Shown in pieces: positions 10,062 through 19,555 of a stretch of DNA of 64,000 nucleotides. Source of the DNA: Pyropia yezoensis (lineage: Eukaryota; Rhodophyta; Bangiophyceae; Bangiales; Bangiaceae). Numbering within the stretch: the stretch's first letter is position 1; the number at the start of each line of letters is the position of its first letter. Below the pieces are notes generated by a model that had not been told where the DNA came from, did not search any database, and was given only the letters and a program-made list of their open reading frames with translations. A program made the position numbers and the translations under genes. The stretch covers positions 2,483,447-2,547,446 of the forward strand of contig CM020620.1 of assembly GCA_009829735.1 (NCBI GenBank), in the 5' to 3' direction.

Positions 10062-12509
10062 ATGTCCTATCCCCAGGTGCTTGAAGAGGAGGAAGACCTC
10101 CTGATCGGGGAGGAGATGGAGGACGACGCGCCTGTCGGTCCCGACGCCGCGCGTTACGGGGTGAGCTCGTCTGACGACGACGGGTCTGCGGTGTCCGTCC
10201 GTCTGTCGGCCGGAGGACTGTCGTCCGTGTGCAGCGGCACGACGGTGCCGTCGGCCGGAGGTCAACCCGGCGGTCAACCGCGCGTGGCGGCTTCTACCCC
10301 CTCTCTGCCGGCTGCCCGGATGGGGCCTGGTGCCGGTGCCGGCTCACCGCAGCTACCTCAAGATGGTCCGCCCTGCGGCGGAGGTGGCGACCCGCAGCCG
10401 ACTCCGGCTGGTCAAGGTGGTCCGGGTGTCCGGGCGGTGACTCCTCGAGGCGGTCCCGACGTTGACGCGGGTGGTGGTGGCGGTGCGACACCCGGTGCGG
10501 TGGGTCAAGACGGTGCGGGTGTCCGCACGGCTGGGGCTCCGGCTCCGGAGGCTGTCCAAGTGCCTTCCACTTCCGAGGCGGGGGCTACGCCGGCGGGTGG
10601 TGCCGGCGCCGGTACCATACCTGCGGTGCCGCGGGTGTCGAGCGGTCAAGACGCTCCTTCTCCCATGGCGGTTGACACCGGGAGTTACTCCGGGCGGGCG
10701 CCCGCCCTTCTTCTTCCTCCTCGGCCTCGTCCATCTCCGACGTCGGCCCCTCTGCCGGTGGTGCGTCCCCCGGCGCCCCCGATTCTTCCTGGTCCTGCCC
10801 GGGTTGCCCCGTTGGGTGGCGGCGTCGCCGTGGCGGCGGGTCAACCCGCCATGTCGGTATCCGACTTGGTGGCTCGGGTTCGAGGCCTCACGGTGCAAGA
10901 GTCGATGGAGTCCGATGGGCGTATGCGGGTGGACTTCCACCTGGTGCATCCCCGTGGAGAATCCTCCCGGCGCGTCAAGGTGGACCCGTGCTGGGTACGG
11001 GAGTTGGTGCGGCTGGTCAACCAGCCGAACGCGGTCCGGGTGGAACACCATTGGATCCTGAGTCAGCCGGACGACCGGCATGCGCAGCTCTGGCGCACCC
11101 GGGTGGGACGGGGTGAGGTCTACCTCGACCACAACTTCGGGGTCTGCGACCTGATTGCCCCCGCGTTGCCGCGGGAGATTGACTACCCGGCTAGTGCTCG
11201 GGGGATTGCGGCGGCGGCGGAGCCGGTTGCGTTTGGGGAGACGGTGAGCCGTACCGGTCGGTATCCCGACTTTGACTACTACCCGGGGGTACCCCCGTAT
11301 TTGTCGTTGACGGCACCCTACCCGCCCATGGCGGGGTTGAAGTCGGCGTCGAGTTGGCGACGTAACCATGGTGTCATGGCGGATGCGTTTCGCACGGATA
11401 TAACGTGTGCGTTGCAGACCGGCAACGGTCGTGCTCCGGTATACACTCCCGTGCGCCCGCCGCTATGGCAGGAGGGGTGGGAACCCGCCCCTGCTTTCCG
11501 GTTTGACACCGGCTCCTGCCTCCGATACTTCGGGAGTGTGTTGGCCTCCCGGCCGGTCCACCCGTTGCAGGGTACCTTCACCCTTGAGGTTACCCTCGGG
11601 CAGGCTTCATCCTTCTTGCTGTCCGTCCGCCGGCAGGGTCGTCTGTTTCATCTTCCGACGGGTGTCCGTCGGCACATCGCGCAGTTGGGCGTGGATCTGA
11701 TAGCCGCCAAGACCGGGTTGGCCCGGGAGTTCGAAGCCCTGCTGGCTGTTCACGATGCCGTGAACTGGGCTGGGGTGTTGGCCCTTCCCCCGTACCGGGA
11801 CCCGCAGGCTGGGGCTTCCCCCTTGCCTCGTCACTCGTTGCGTGTCCGGCGTACTCAGCCGGGTGAGCCTAGTTGCCATGGGTGGGCGTCCACCGAGGCC
11901 GTTCCTGACCTGGGTATTCCCATGGTTATCCATGACCCTCTTCAGGTCCTTGCTCCGTGGTTCGGTAACCCGATGCCTGCGGCGGTTGGCCGTCGTCCCC
12001 GAGAGTGGGGCTCTGTGGGTGGGGAGCGTGAGGTGTCCCGTCGTCGGGCGGAGTACCGCCGTGGTTACGGTGGAGCCCCTTCGGTAGGGTCCTACCGGGC
12101 CTCGTATCAGGTGCCACCGGCTCCGGTGGTAGCCGTGTCGGCTCCTATGGCTCCTCTGGCTGCGCCAGTGTCACCTCCCGCCCCTGTCCTACATGACGGG
12201 GGTCCCCGTCTCTGGTATGAGGGCGTTGACGCCCTTGTTACCCGCGCAATGCGTGGGGGTCTCTCTGTTAGCTGGGGGGATATCCCCCCAGGTGCTGCGC
12301 TGGTTGGGTCAGCGCGTTGCCTCGGTGGCGTGCTGGACCGCCTCCAGAAAGCTCTGGAGGACGTGGAGGCTGGCCGCAGCACCCTCGTCCAGTTATGCAC
12401 CGAGGTAACTCGGGTGGTCGACCGTCGTGACATTGCCGACCGGTGGAGCACGGAGGTATACGCGCTTACGCGTGAGTGGCCTCCCTCGGGCAGTGGGTCT
12501 ACCCACTGA
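10062..12509 (+). CDS. Antisense accessory ORF of element B, unknown function
   Basis: An 815-aa ORF lies opposite to gag-pol, between integrase and 3' LTR. The start is the first ATG in frame, with A at -3 (TTATCATGT). No known domain was recognised. Residues 1-45 are acidic (runs of E and D). Residues about 45-260 are low-complexity Gly/Ala/Pro. Residues about 264-680 look folded, rich in R, W, Y and P. A Pro/Ala linker lies around 683-712. A C-terminal helical segment (about 750-805) has a heptad-like pattern and could form a coiled coil. Around residues 490-530, FGSV followed about 29 residues later by RRQGRLFHL resembles the antisense protein of element A. No signal peptide or membrane span is seen. 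It could be expressed from an antisense promoter in the 9112-9474 LTR. Antisense extra ORFs at this place are known in plant Tat/Ogre elements, but no relation is claimed. Confidence 0.65.
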   Translation: MSYPQVLEEEEDLLIGEEMEDDAPVGPDAARYGVSSSDDDGSAVSVRLSAGGLSSVCSGTTVPSAGGQPGGQPRVAASTPSLPAARMGPGAGAGSPQLPQDGPPCGGGGDPQPTPAGQGGPGVRAVTPRGGPDVDAGGGGGATPGAVGQDGAGVRTAGAPAPEAVQVPSTSEAGATPAGGAGAGTIPAVPRVSSGQDAPSPMAVDTGSYSGRAPALLLPPRPRPSPTSAPLPVVRPPAPPILPGPARVAPLGGGVAVAAGQPAMSVSDLVARVRGLTVQESMESDGRMRVDFHLVHPRGESSRRVKVDPCWVRELVRLVNQPNAVRVEHHWILSQPDDRHAQLWRTRVGRGEVYLDHNFGVCDLIAPALPREIDYPASARGIAAAAEPVAFGETVSRTGRYPDFDYYPGVPPYLSLTAPYPPMAGLKSASSWRRNHGVMADAFRTDITCALQTGNGRAPVYTPVRPPLWQEGWEPAPAFRFDTGSCLRYFGSVLASRPVHPLQGTFTLEVTLGQASSFLLSVRRQGRLFHLPTGVRRHIAQLGVDLIAAKTGLAREFEALLAVHDAVNWAGVLALPPYRDPQAGASPLPRHSLRVRRTQPGEPSCHGWASTEAVPDLGIPMVIHDPLQVLAPWFGNPMPAAVGRRPREWGSVGGEREVSRRRAEYRRGYGGAPSVGSYRASYQVPPAPVVAVSAPMAPLAAPVSPPAPVLHDGGPRLWYEGVDALVTRAMRGGLSVSWGDIPPGAALVGSARCLGGVLDRLQKALEDVEAGRSTLVQLCTEVTRVVDRRDIADRWSTEVYALTREWPPSGSGSTH

Positions 12510-12991
12510 GGAGTGCTATTTGTTTGTGAGGGAGAGGGTCCCGGCAACCCTTATGGTAGCCGGGTAGTAGTGAGTATAAACTCATCCCCCGCTGGGGGCA
12601 TTGCTTGCCTCTGTTTGCTGCCCTGGGGAGTACCCCTTCTGGCTCAGTGGTGCCTTGCCTCCCGCCCAACTTCTTCCGGTTGGTTCATGCTTGGGGGGGT
12701 TATCCTCCCTCACTTTGTGTCTTGGCTTGGGGAGGTCATCCTCCCGTGTAAGCTCCCTAGTTACTTCGATATTATCGGAGTTAGCCTTTACCTTTAAGTT
12801 AACTTATTAAGGTTCAGGTTTTTTACTTAGTTACCTAAGCTTAGCTCTTCTTAGTTACCTAAGCTTGGTTCGACTTAGAAACTTAAGTCTGATTTGACTT
12901 AGAAACCTAAGTCTGCCGTAACCATGTCACACCCTACTTAGTAGGTATAAGCCTCACCCCCCAACAGCCGAAGTCGGTGTCGGTTGGGTTG
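12510..12991. other. Gap between the convergent antisense ORF and integrase
   Basis: The antisense ORF (+) and pol (-) converge here. No gene is supported. The left part is GC-rich with hairpins such as GGGAGG/CCTCCC arms around a TCAT loop near 12729-12744. The middle (about 12780-12915) is AT-rich and has four tandem hairpins. This is a plausible place for 3' ends of both transcripts, but no poly(A) signal could be assigned with confidence. Confidence 0.5.
12826..12913. repeat. Four tandem hairpins
   Basis: Four hairpins in a row share related arms: 12826-12839 CTTAG, loop TTAC; 12850-12863 CTTAG, loop TTAC; 12872-12889 GACTTA, loop GAAACT; 12896-12913 GACTTAG, loop AAAC. They lie between two convergent genes and are AT-rich, unlike the surroundings. 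Confidence 0.85.
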
Positions 12992-13798
12992 TTACAGTAG
13001 GCGTCGTCGCCTCATGTACGGCATGAGGAGTTGGCGGGGTATATTCGCCGCCTGTTCCCAGGTGGGTGAGTCGTATCCGACCCACATAACCTTGACGTAC
13101 CAGGGTCCTGGTATGTCCGGGTCGGTGTGTCCGACCACGCTCTCTACTTGGTATGGAATCCCATCCGGTCCCACCGGGTCATCCGACCGGTGGGTTGTAA
13201 GAGCTTCATGTAGCAACCCAGCCGGTACCGGCTGAGGCTGTTCCGGCTTCGGAGCAGGTGTGACATCATTCATACTGATGCGTTGGATCTCCGTATCGGA
13301 GTGTAAGATAACAGAGTGGTCATCTCTGTGGAGGATCTGGTACGGTCCCTTGACCGGTTGCATAAGCTTGTTCCCTCGGAACCTCTGGTGTCTGATATAG
13401 ACCCAGTCACCTGTTACCAGGGTTGCGTTGCGCACCCGTAGTCGGGCGTCGAAGTTCTTCTTATATCGAAGTTGTGTTCTGTCAAGGGCCCCCTTGAGCT
13501 TAGGAATCATCCACGATAGCTTGGCCAACCAAGCTAGGTGGATGCGTTCGGCGGGTCGGCCCTTCGGTGTATCATACCGAGTGCACCTGCCGGGTGGCAG
13601 CGTCAGGTTACCGACGCCTAGTGGCATGACCCATTCCAGTGGGGCGATGTTGGTACTCCGATGTGGCCTGGCATTGTATGCCAGGGTGAGTACGGACAGA
13701 AGCCTGTCCCAAGTGTTCGTGTGCTCTGCCACGTAGCACTGTAGCATCTTGACGATGGTGCGGTTGAACCGCTCCACCTGCCCGTTGGACTGCGGGTT
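12992..13798 (-). pseudogene. Integrase C-terminal part with chromodomain, cut off from pol by TAG (element B)
   Basis: This is the direct in-frame continuation of pol after the stop at 13799-13801. It starts with the conserved NPQSNG-VERFN block, which holds the catalytic glutamate, so the nonsense codon separates the third DDE residue from the first two. Further on are the GPY/F module (KGPYQIL) and a C-terminal chromodomain (YQVESVV through VMWVGY and PTWEQA). No second ATG gives a sensible independent protein. The reading frame is otherwise intact over 268 codons, so the nonsense change is recent, or the codon is read through or edited. It would be translated only by such readthrough. Confidence 0.85.
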
Positions 13799-16700
13799 CT
13801 AGTCGGATGCCCGACGTGGTTCGATACCGAACATGCCCAGGACCTTAGTGCAGAATGCCGACGTAAGGTTTGCTCCGTTATCGGAGAGGAGTTGCTTCAT
13901 GACTCCGTATGCACTGATCCAGTGGTCAACCACTGCGTTCATGATCGTGTATGCCGTATCATTCGGGATGGCTGCCGCTCTTGACAGCTTAGTGAAGCGG
14001 TCAGACATGACCAGGATGTACCTGTTCCCTTCTTCCGTTATCGGAAGTGGCCCGAGTATGTCGATAGCGACTTGCTCGTTGGGCCCATCGGGTGGGAATA
14101 GCTTCATGGCAGACGCCTGCCTATGTAGACTCATGCGGTTACGCGCACAGGGGTGGCATCCCCTTACGTGGTCGACCACGTCGACGGCCATTGCTGGCCA
14201 GTAGAAGAACCTTCGCATTGCTGCGAACATACGTGAACCCCCCGGGTGTCCGGCTGTAGGGTTCTCATGTTCTTGTTCCATGACGGCTTGCCGTAAGGAC
14301 ACGGGAACCACGACTTGATGTCGTCCATCGGCGGGTGCCCGCCGGTATATGAGTCCGTCTTCGTTCTCGGAGAAGATGCCAGCCGTACCGGCCAGGAGGT
14401 TAGCACGATGACGTCTACAGTCATCGTCGTTGGCCTGTGCCTCGCGGAAGTCCGCGAGGGTCAATGGGCACGCAAGGTGTGCCATGGTATGGTCAGCCAT
14501 ACCCTGGGTAGCATTACCCACCATGCACACCGGTACTACCGGGATGTCCTCGTCCACCGGGCGGGTATCCCCGCTCGGGGTGTCGAGTCGAGACAACGCG
14601 TCTCCGAGGTGGTGGGTTGACCCAGCCTTATACACCGTGCGGTAGTCGTGCTCGGCCATCTTCAGCCTCCATCGGGCTAGCCTCCCATGGCTATCGGAAT
14701 CCTTGTCACCAAGGTTGAGGAGCCATCGTAGGGGTTCGTGGTCGGACCTCACGATGAACCTGGAACCCTCCAGGTATGGACGGAGCAGTTGCACTGCCCA
14801 TATAACTCCGAGGCATTCACGCTCGGTGGCACTATAGTTCCGCTCAGCCGGGTTGAGTGTCCGGCTGAAGTACCCTACCGGACGTAGGTCCGGGATAACG
14901 TTATCGGTACCGATCAACGTCTCTCCCTGTAACAGGGTGCATCCCACTTGTGTATCACACGCATCGACATCGATGACGAAGGTACCCCGTCTATGCGGTA
15001 ACGCAAGGACGGGTGGGGCTAGTAGGGCTCGCTTCAGCGACTCGAATGCCTCCTCTTCGCTAGGCGAAGGGGGTTGGAGTACCTTGGGTAAGGTACTGCT
15101 CGTAAGAACCGTTAACGGTTTAGCTATCCGAGCGAAGTCCTTGACGAACCGTCGGTATACATTGCACATTCCCAGGAAGCTCTTGAGCTGCGTCTGGGTG
15201 TTAGGGAACCGGGCGTCCCGGAGTGCCCGGGTATTGGCTTCGAGTACCCCTAGTTTACCAGGGGTTATCTGGTGGCCCAGATATTCGACCGTCTGTTGGA
15301 AGAAGGCGCACTTCTTCAGACGCAGGGTTACCCCGGCGTTCCTCAAGAGGGTGAGTACCTCGTCAACATGTTGTACATGGTCATCCATGTTACGCGAGAA
15401 GACGATGACGTCATCGAGGTACACTAGGCAGTTACGCCACTTCACCCCAGACAGTATGATGTCGATAGCCCGCTGGAATGTAGCGGGGGCGTTGGACGAT
15501 CCGAAGGGCATCCTTAGGAACTCGTACACTCCACTGTGACAGACGAATGCCGTCTTGGGGATATCCTCGTCCGCCACCGGGATCTGCCAGTATCCGGCAT
15601 TGCAGTCGATGGTGGTAAACACCGTAGCCTCCCCCAGGGAGTCGATGCATTCATCCATCCTTGGTAGAGGGTATGAGTCCTTCTTGGTAACCAAGTTGAG
15701 GCGTCGATAATCGATGCAAAACCGAGGGGTTTGATCCTTCTTCGGCACAATAACGACTGGGGCACCCCATTCCGACATCGAAGGTCGGATCACCTTAGCT
15801 TCACTCATCCTCTTCACTTCTCCATCAACGATCTCTCGTTGCATAGGTCCCGCTCGGTGCGGTTGTGAGCGGGCGGGTCGTGCGCCTGGTACCAGGTCTA
15901 TACGATGTTGGGTTGCCCCAATGGTCCCCAAGGCCCCGCCTGTCCACATAACGTCATGCTTTCTTAGCATCCGTCGTACCCCTTCGGCTACCGAAGGGGG
16001 AAGGTGGTCGAGGTCAGCCTCGGCCAGTGCCTTCAAGGCCTCTTGGTCCTTTGGCGGCAGGTCCGCCGGAGCCGCCGATGGGTTAGGCTTCCCGTCATCG
16101 GGTTGCTGTCGCTCGGTGGTCTCGGCGACCGCCAGTACTTCAAGTGGTTCCACTTGACCTTCCTTATCAGGGGTAAGGATATCTCCTTCGTAGAGTTCGG
16201 CAATCCCGAGGATAGTTCCCTTCGGGAGGGTGACTGCCTTACGGCGGTAGTTCGCCATCACTAGGAGGGACGACCCTTCTGTTGGGAGGTCTATAAGACC
16301 GTTGGCCATGGTCAACCCATGGCGCTTGTACGTCCGTAGGTTGGACTGGACTCTGCAGATGCCTGCGAGGTCGCAGTTAACCGGGAGGACTGTCTCTGAC
16401 AACGGCTCAAAGCGAGTCCGCTTGGCCAACCGAAGTGTCTTCGGCTCGACGCTTGCGTACACCTCAGCCACGTTAACGTGGCTTCCTTGTAGCGTCAGGT
16501 CCCTGACGATAGCCGTGTGTCCTCGCTTCGTCCCGTCGGCTTCTTGAAGCTCGACGGTCCTCCGGCCTGGCCGGATTGCATCAACGTGAACGTTGATGAA
16601 GGTGCACCCCAGTATGCAGGGCACCGATAGCGTTTCACATACCAGGAAGTCAACTTCCGTGGTGAGATCCCCGATGGTAACCTGCAGCGACATCGCTGCG

Positions 16701-17158
16701 GTCGTACGAATGAGTCGACCATTCGCGTCCTTGATGGTGGGTCCCCGAGTCACTCTGACTCGTGGAAGCCACTTGTCCGGGAGGGTATCCTTCCGGATAA
16801 GGTTGGGTCCAGCCCCTGTGTCCAGTACAGGGTAGTACGATCGTGTCGACTGGGGGTCAACCCCCAGGGTGGCTGATACCTTGAAGTTCTCCAAGGTAAA
16901 CAACACATGTCCTACACCGATATCCGGTGTAGCTCGGGCATCCTGAACAGGGCCCTTGTCTGGTTCAACGTGACGGGGCTTCCCGTCCTCTCCTCCCAAC
17001 CTTGGAGGTTGGTCATCAATCCCCTGACGCCGTGTCGTCGGGGCCGGAAGGTGTACCCGGGGGTTGATGCGGCGTCGGCTCAACCGCGCTCTCCGTGGGG
17101 CTTTCCCCGCGGTACTCCGGGGTGGCTTGCTTGGGTGACCCCAGCGCCCCCCGGTCAT
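13799..17158 (-). CDS. pol: Pol polyprotein: protease, reverse transcriptase, RNase H, integrase N-half (element B)
   Basis: An 1119-codon frame encodes the replication enzymes. Aspartic protease: DTGA at 113-116. Reverse transcriptase: about 425-640, with D518 (TTIDCNAGYWQI) and YLDD at 580-583. RNase H: about 725-860, with D732, E779, D806 and D853. Integrase zinc finger: H964, H971, C1001, C1004; integrase core D1033 and D1093. The frame then ends at TAG 13799-13801, just before the block with the catalytic E. The ATG at 17158 lies 8 nt after the gag stop, but pol is in the -1 frame relative to gag and the frame is open upstream across the GGGAAAC at 17173-17179. Entry by frameshifting is therefore more likely than initiation at this ATG. 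The order RT-RH-IN identifies Ty3/gypsy. Confidence 0.93.
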   Translation of the reverse strand: MTGGRWGHPSKPPRSTAGKAPRRARLSRRRINPRVHLPAPTTRRQGIDDQPPRLGGEDGKPRHVEPDKGPVQDARATPDIGVGHVLFTLENFKVSATLGVDPQSTRSYYPVLDTGAGPNLIRKDTLPDKWLPRVRVTRGPTIKDANGRLIRTTAAMSLQVTIGDLTTEVDFLVCETLSVPCILGCTFINVHVDAIRPGRRTVELQEADGTKRGHTAIVRDLTLQGSHVNVAEVYASVEPKTLRLAKRTRFEPLSETVLPVNCDLAGICRVQSNLRTYKRHGLTMANGLIDLPTEGSSLLVMANYRRKAVTLPKGTILGIAELYEGDILTPDKEGQVEPLEVLAVAETTERQQPDDGKPNPSAAPADLPPKDQEALKALAEADLDHLPPSVAEGVRRMLRKHDVMWTGGALGTIGATQHRIDLVPGARPARSQPHRAGPMQREIVDGEVKRMSEAKVIRPSMSEWGAPVVIVPKKDQTPRFCIDYRRLNLVTKKDSYPLPRMDECIDSLGEATVFTTIDCNAGYWQIPVADEDIPKTAFVCHSGVYEFLRMPFGSSNAPATFQRAIDIILSGVKWRNCLVYLDDVIVFSRNMDDHVQHVDEVLTLLRNAGVTLRLKKCAFFQQTVEYLGHQITPGKLGVLEANTRALRDARFPNTQTQLKSFLGMCNVYRRFVKDFARIAKPLTVLTSSTLPKVLQPPSPSEEEAFESLKRALLAPPVLALPHRRGTFVIDVDACDTQVGCTLLQGETLIGTDNVIPDLRPVGYFSRTLNPAERNYSATERECLGVIWAVQLLRPYLEGSRFIVRSDHEPLRWLLNLGDKDSDSHGRLARWRLKMAEHDYRTVYKAGSTHHLGDALSRLDTPSGDTRPVDEDIPVVPVCMVGNATQGMADHTMAHLACPLTLADFREAQANDDDCRRHRANLLAGTAGIFSENEDGLIYRRAPADGRHQVVVPVSLRQAVMEQEHENPTAGHPGGSRMFAAMRRFFYWPAMAVDVVDHVRGCHPCARNRMSLHRQASAMKLFPPDGPNEQVAIDILGPLPITEEGNRYILVMSDRFTKLSRAAAIPNDTAYTIMNAVVDHWISAYGVMKQLLSDNGANLTSAFCTKVLGMFGIEPRRASD

Positions 17159-17166
17159 CCTTCCTC

Positions 17167-19350
17167 TTACTCGTTTCCCGCCCTTGGTAGGGTGCTGTCC
17201 GCCGGGACATCCGGCTGAGGAGGTGCCCCCTCGACGGCCAGTACTCCACCTGGAGCTGGCTGCCTACCCGGTGCGGGTCCGGGTGCTCGGGCGGGATACC
17301 CCCCGGTGGATGCCTTGCGTTGCGCCGCTGCCCGCCGAGACTCCTCGGGGATGAGTGGGCAGGAAGACACCCAGTGCTGGGGATCCCCACACAACATACA
17401 CCCGGACGTGCCGGTCCCCCCTTGAGGTCGCATCGGGGTAGCCCCGTAGCTACGGTTGCCTCCCTCGGGCGCCCGAGTGCCTGCTCCCTGGTAGGCCTTG
17501 GGTCCTTGGGTCAACCGGAACATGGATTCCCCCAACCGGTTGGGTCGGCCCGCAATCTGCGGAGGTGCCTCCGTGCGCACCGCCCATGTTGGCAAGGGTT
17601 GGTGAGGGTTACCCGTCACCGGGGAGTACCCCGTAGTCCGCACATACGGGACGCGCCGTCCCGTGCCTTCGTTGACCTGGAACTGGGTTCCAGCCGGGGC
17701 GATGTACGCTACCGTACCATGTTCATCAATCACCGGCGTCGCCGGTAGCAACAGGTGGCCCTGTTGGTCGACTAGAGGGTCATCCTCACCAATAGGGGTA
17801 TGTTCGGTCGCCACCAGTACTGGTGCGGCCTTACGTTGCACCTTCTCTTGCCTCGGTACCGGGGTAAGACTGGGCTTGCCTCCCTCACCCTTGGGCTTCG
17901 GGGCCAAGGCACACTCCGGGTGTAGAACCCGGTAGGCGTCCCCAAGGGACTTGCACATATGCATCAGTCGACTGAAGTTCGTCCGTGCCGTGTTGGCGCC
18001 CCGTGCGGATATCCGCACGTAGTTGGGTACTCCTGCGAACAGGATGGCCCGTAGCTCCCCTTCTCCGAGGAGCTTCCCCAGCTCGTAGTCGAGCTCTTGG
18101 ATCCGGCGTCCAAACATCTCCTCATCCTCCCAGGACTGGGCGGTGGCAGTGCGAAGGGCCCGATAGTGGTCCTCGCATTTGTCCTCACTGAGGTAGCTGC
18201 TCAGCAGCTCCTTCAATATCCCACGGTAATCCATGGGGGTGGCCGCGACCCTCATTCCCGGCATCGGGGATGCCTGGCGAAGAATGCCTCGCACCCGTTC
18301 ATCAACAAAGAACGGGAGGATCTCCAGGGCCAGCCCCTCGTTAACGAGCGCCTTGTCTGCGGTTGCCTTGAAGCTAGTCAAGAAGCCGATGACTGCCAAC
18401 GGGCGTCCGTTCGGCCCCCCGAACATAGGGACTCTCTTCATAAGGGTCTGCATAGAGCGGATCGCCCGATGCGACGTATTACGCATCGATTCCGATATGG
18501 TGGTAGAGCGGTCCTCCAAACGATAACGTTCCGGAGTAAGAACCGACCGGAAGACCTCGTTGACGATCTCCGTGTCAGCGTCCTGGATATCCAGTCGCTT
18601 AGCCAGTTGATGAGCGAACTCATCGGACTCCATCCGCTTCAGTAGGCTCGCAGTTACCTGCGCGGTCATAGCTTCCACCACTGAAGATGGTACTTCAGGC
18701 GTCGGCACCTCGGGAACCCGAGTTGCCGGGCCTCCTTCGTCGTGGGGGTACTGCGAGAGGGTACCTCCTCCCCCAATAACCGACTCTCCCCCGGCGTACG
18801 TATCCGCCGGGTCGTGTCCGCGGAGTCCGCTTCGGGTGCTCCGAGCGTATCGCTCCGTGTGACTCCGTTCCAACTCTGCCGACGAGTCGGACCCATACCC
18901 CATTGTGTCCGGGGGTTGTCCAGGAGTAGCAACACCGGGGTTGACCCTGGTGGACTCCGAAAGTAGTCCGGCCGGTTCGAACCGTACCGGTGTGGGAGGA
19001 ACACGACGGGGTCCCGTCGTGTGCCGTGTTGACATCAACACTGCCATTGCGTCCTCCGTCCGATCTTGACGGGCGTCGAGCCCGGAAAACCGGGCCTCGA
19101 TGCGGGCCAATGATGCCATCAGGGAATCCCCTGGTGAAGGAGGCGGCGGAGTGAGGTCGGTCGACGACAGTTGAGGCGGGCCCCCGCCTCCTGCCGTCCG
19201 AGCCGTGCCAAACGTCGATCCGGCACCGGAAAGCATTGGCGTCTCAATGTTATCGATCGGGTTCCCGGTCCCGGTTCCCGTAGTCACCTCCGGGGTCGGC
19301 GTCGACGCCGATCCGTCATCTTGAACGTTCCCCGTCTCTTGGGTAGACAT
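17167..19350 (-). CDS. gag: Gag structural protein (element B)
   Basis: A 727-aa protein begins at the first ATG of the frame, 19350, with A at -3 (GTGACCATG). It would form the cytoplasmic particle that packages element RNA. The N-terminal ~230 residues are Ser/Thr/Gly/Pro rich and probably disordered. Residues about 230-480 are helical and capsid-like, including RTDFS-type and LEILPFFVDERVRG segments. A CCHC zinc knuckle, C-x2-C-x4-H-x4-C, sits at 651-664 (CMLCGDPQHWVSSC) and would bind RNA. The tail after the knuckle is Pro/Ala/Gly rich. The gene is followed by pol in the -1 frame, with the slippery heptamer four codons from the gag stop. The protein is longer than many Ty3 gags because of the N-terminal extension. 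The frame is intact. Confidence 0.9.
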   Translation of the reverse strand: MSTQETGNVQDDGSASTPTPEVTTGTGTGNPIDNIETPMLSGAGSTFGTARTAGGGGPPQLSSTDLTPPPPSPGDSLMASLARIEARFSGLDARQDRTEDAMAVLMSTRHTTGPRRVPPTPVRFEPAGLLSESTRVNPGVATPGQPPDTMGYGSDSSAELERSHTERYARSTRSGLRGHDPADTYAGGESVIGGGGTLSQYPHDEGGPATRVPEVPTPEVPSSVVEAMTAQVTASLLKRMESDEFAHQLAKRLDIQDADTEIVNEVFRSVLTPERYRLEDRSTTISESMRNTSHRAIRSMQTLMKRVPMFGGPNGRPLAVIGFLTSFKATADKALVNEGLALEILPFFVDERVRGILRQASPMPGMRVAATPMDYRGILKELLSSYLSEDKCEDHYRALRTATAQSWEDEEMFGRRIQELDYELGKLLGEGELRAILFAGVPNYVRISARGANTARTNFSRLMHMCKSLGDAYRVLHPECALAPKPKGEGGKPSLTPVPRQEKVQRKAAPVLVATEHTPIGEDDPLVDQQGHLLLPATPVIDEHGTVAYIAPAGTQFQVNEGTGRRVPYVRTTGYSPVTGNPHQPLPTWAVRTEAPPQIAGRPNRLGESMFRLTQGPKAYQGAGTRAPEGGNRSYGATPMRPQGGTGTSGCMLCGDPQHWVSSCPLIPEESRRAAAQRKASTGGYPARAPGPAPGRQPAPGGVLAVEGAPPQPDVPADSTLPRAGNE
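17173..17179 (-). promoter_or_regulatory. -1 ribosomal frameshift site GGGAAAC at gag-pol junction
   Basis: On the - strand the heptamer G GGA AAC lies exactly in the gag frame (GCG GGA AAC GAG TAA), matching the X XXY YYZ rule. Slipping back one base leads into the open pol frame. GGGAAAC is a known slippery sequence at several retroviral junctions. A possible downstream stem, TGACC pairing with GGTCA, begins about 15 nt after the site (17157-17137), in a G-rich setting. Confidence 0.8.
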
Positions 19351-19555
19351 GGTCACAATCAGTCAACCGACGTATCAATCACCACGAACAAGAGAGCGAG
19401 GGGGTAGATTGGGGAGAGTACAGTAGATCACAGTCAAAGGTAAAAACTCAACACAATCGATCAGGTCGCAACACCACGAGTACAAGAAAAGGACCGGATC
19501 CCTATCCGTGTGCCAGGGCCGAAGACGGCGTCACCACAAGGGTGACGGAAACCCG
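19351..19555 (-). other. 5' leader of element B
   Basis: About 205 nt lie between the primer site and the gag ATG on the - strand. No gene is present. Near the primer site is a strong hairpin, arms CGTCACC/GGTGACG with loop ACAAG (about 19529-19547), which could take part in packaging or priming (inference). Confidence 0.6.

Noticed and set aside
10062-12509. Envelope gene in the extra ORF position
   Set aside because: The ORF is antisense to gag-pol and shows no signal peptide, fusion peptide or transmembrane segment.
13799-13801. TAG as a reassigned sense codon in this organism
   Set aside because: Gag and the antisense ORFs of both elements end at ordinary stops and no other internal TAG is needed to keep a conserved frame. 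One case is better explained by mutation.
14853-15539. 228-codon + strand frame inside pol
   Set aside because: It is a shadow of the pol coding strand, with no counterpart motif and no start context of note.
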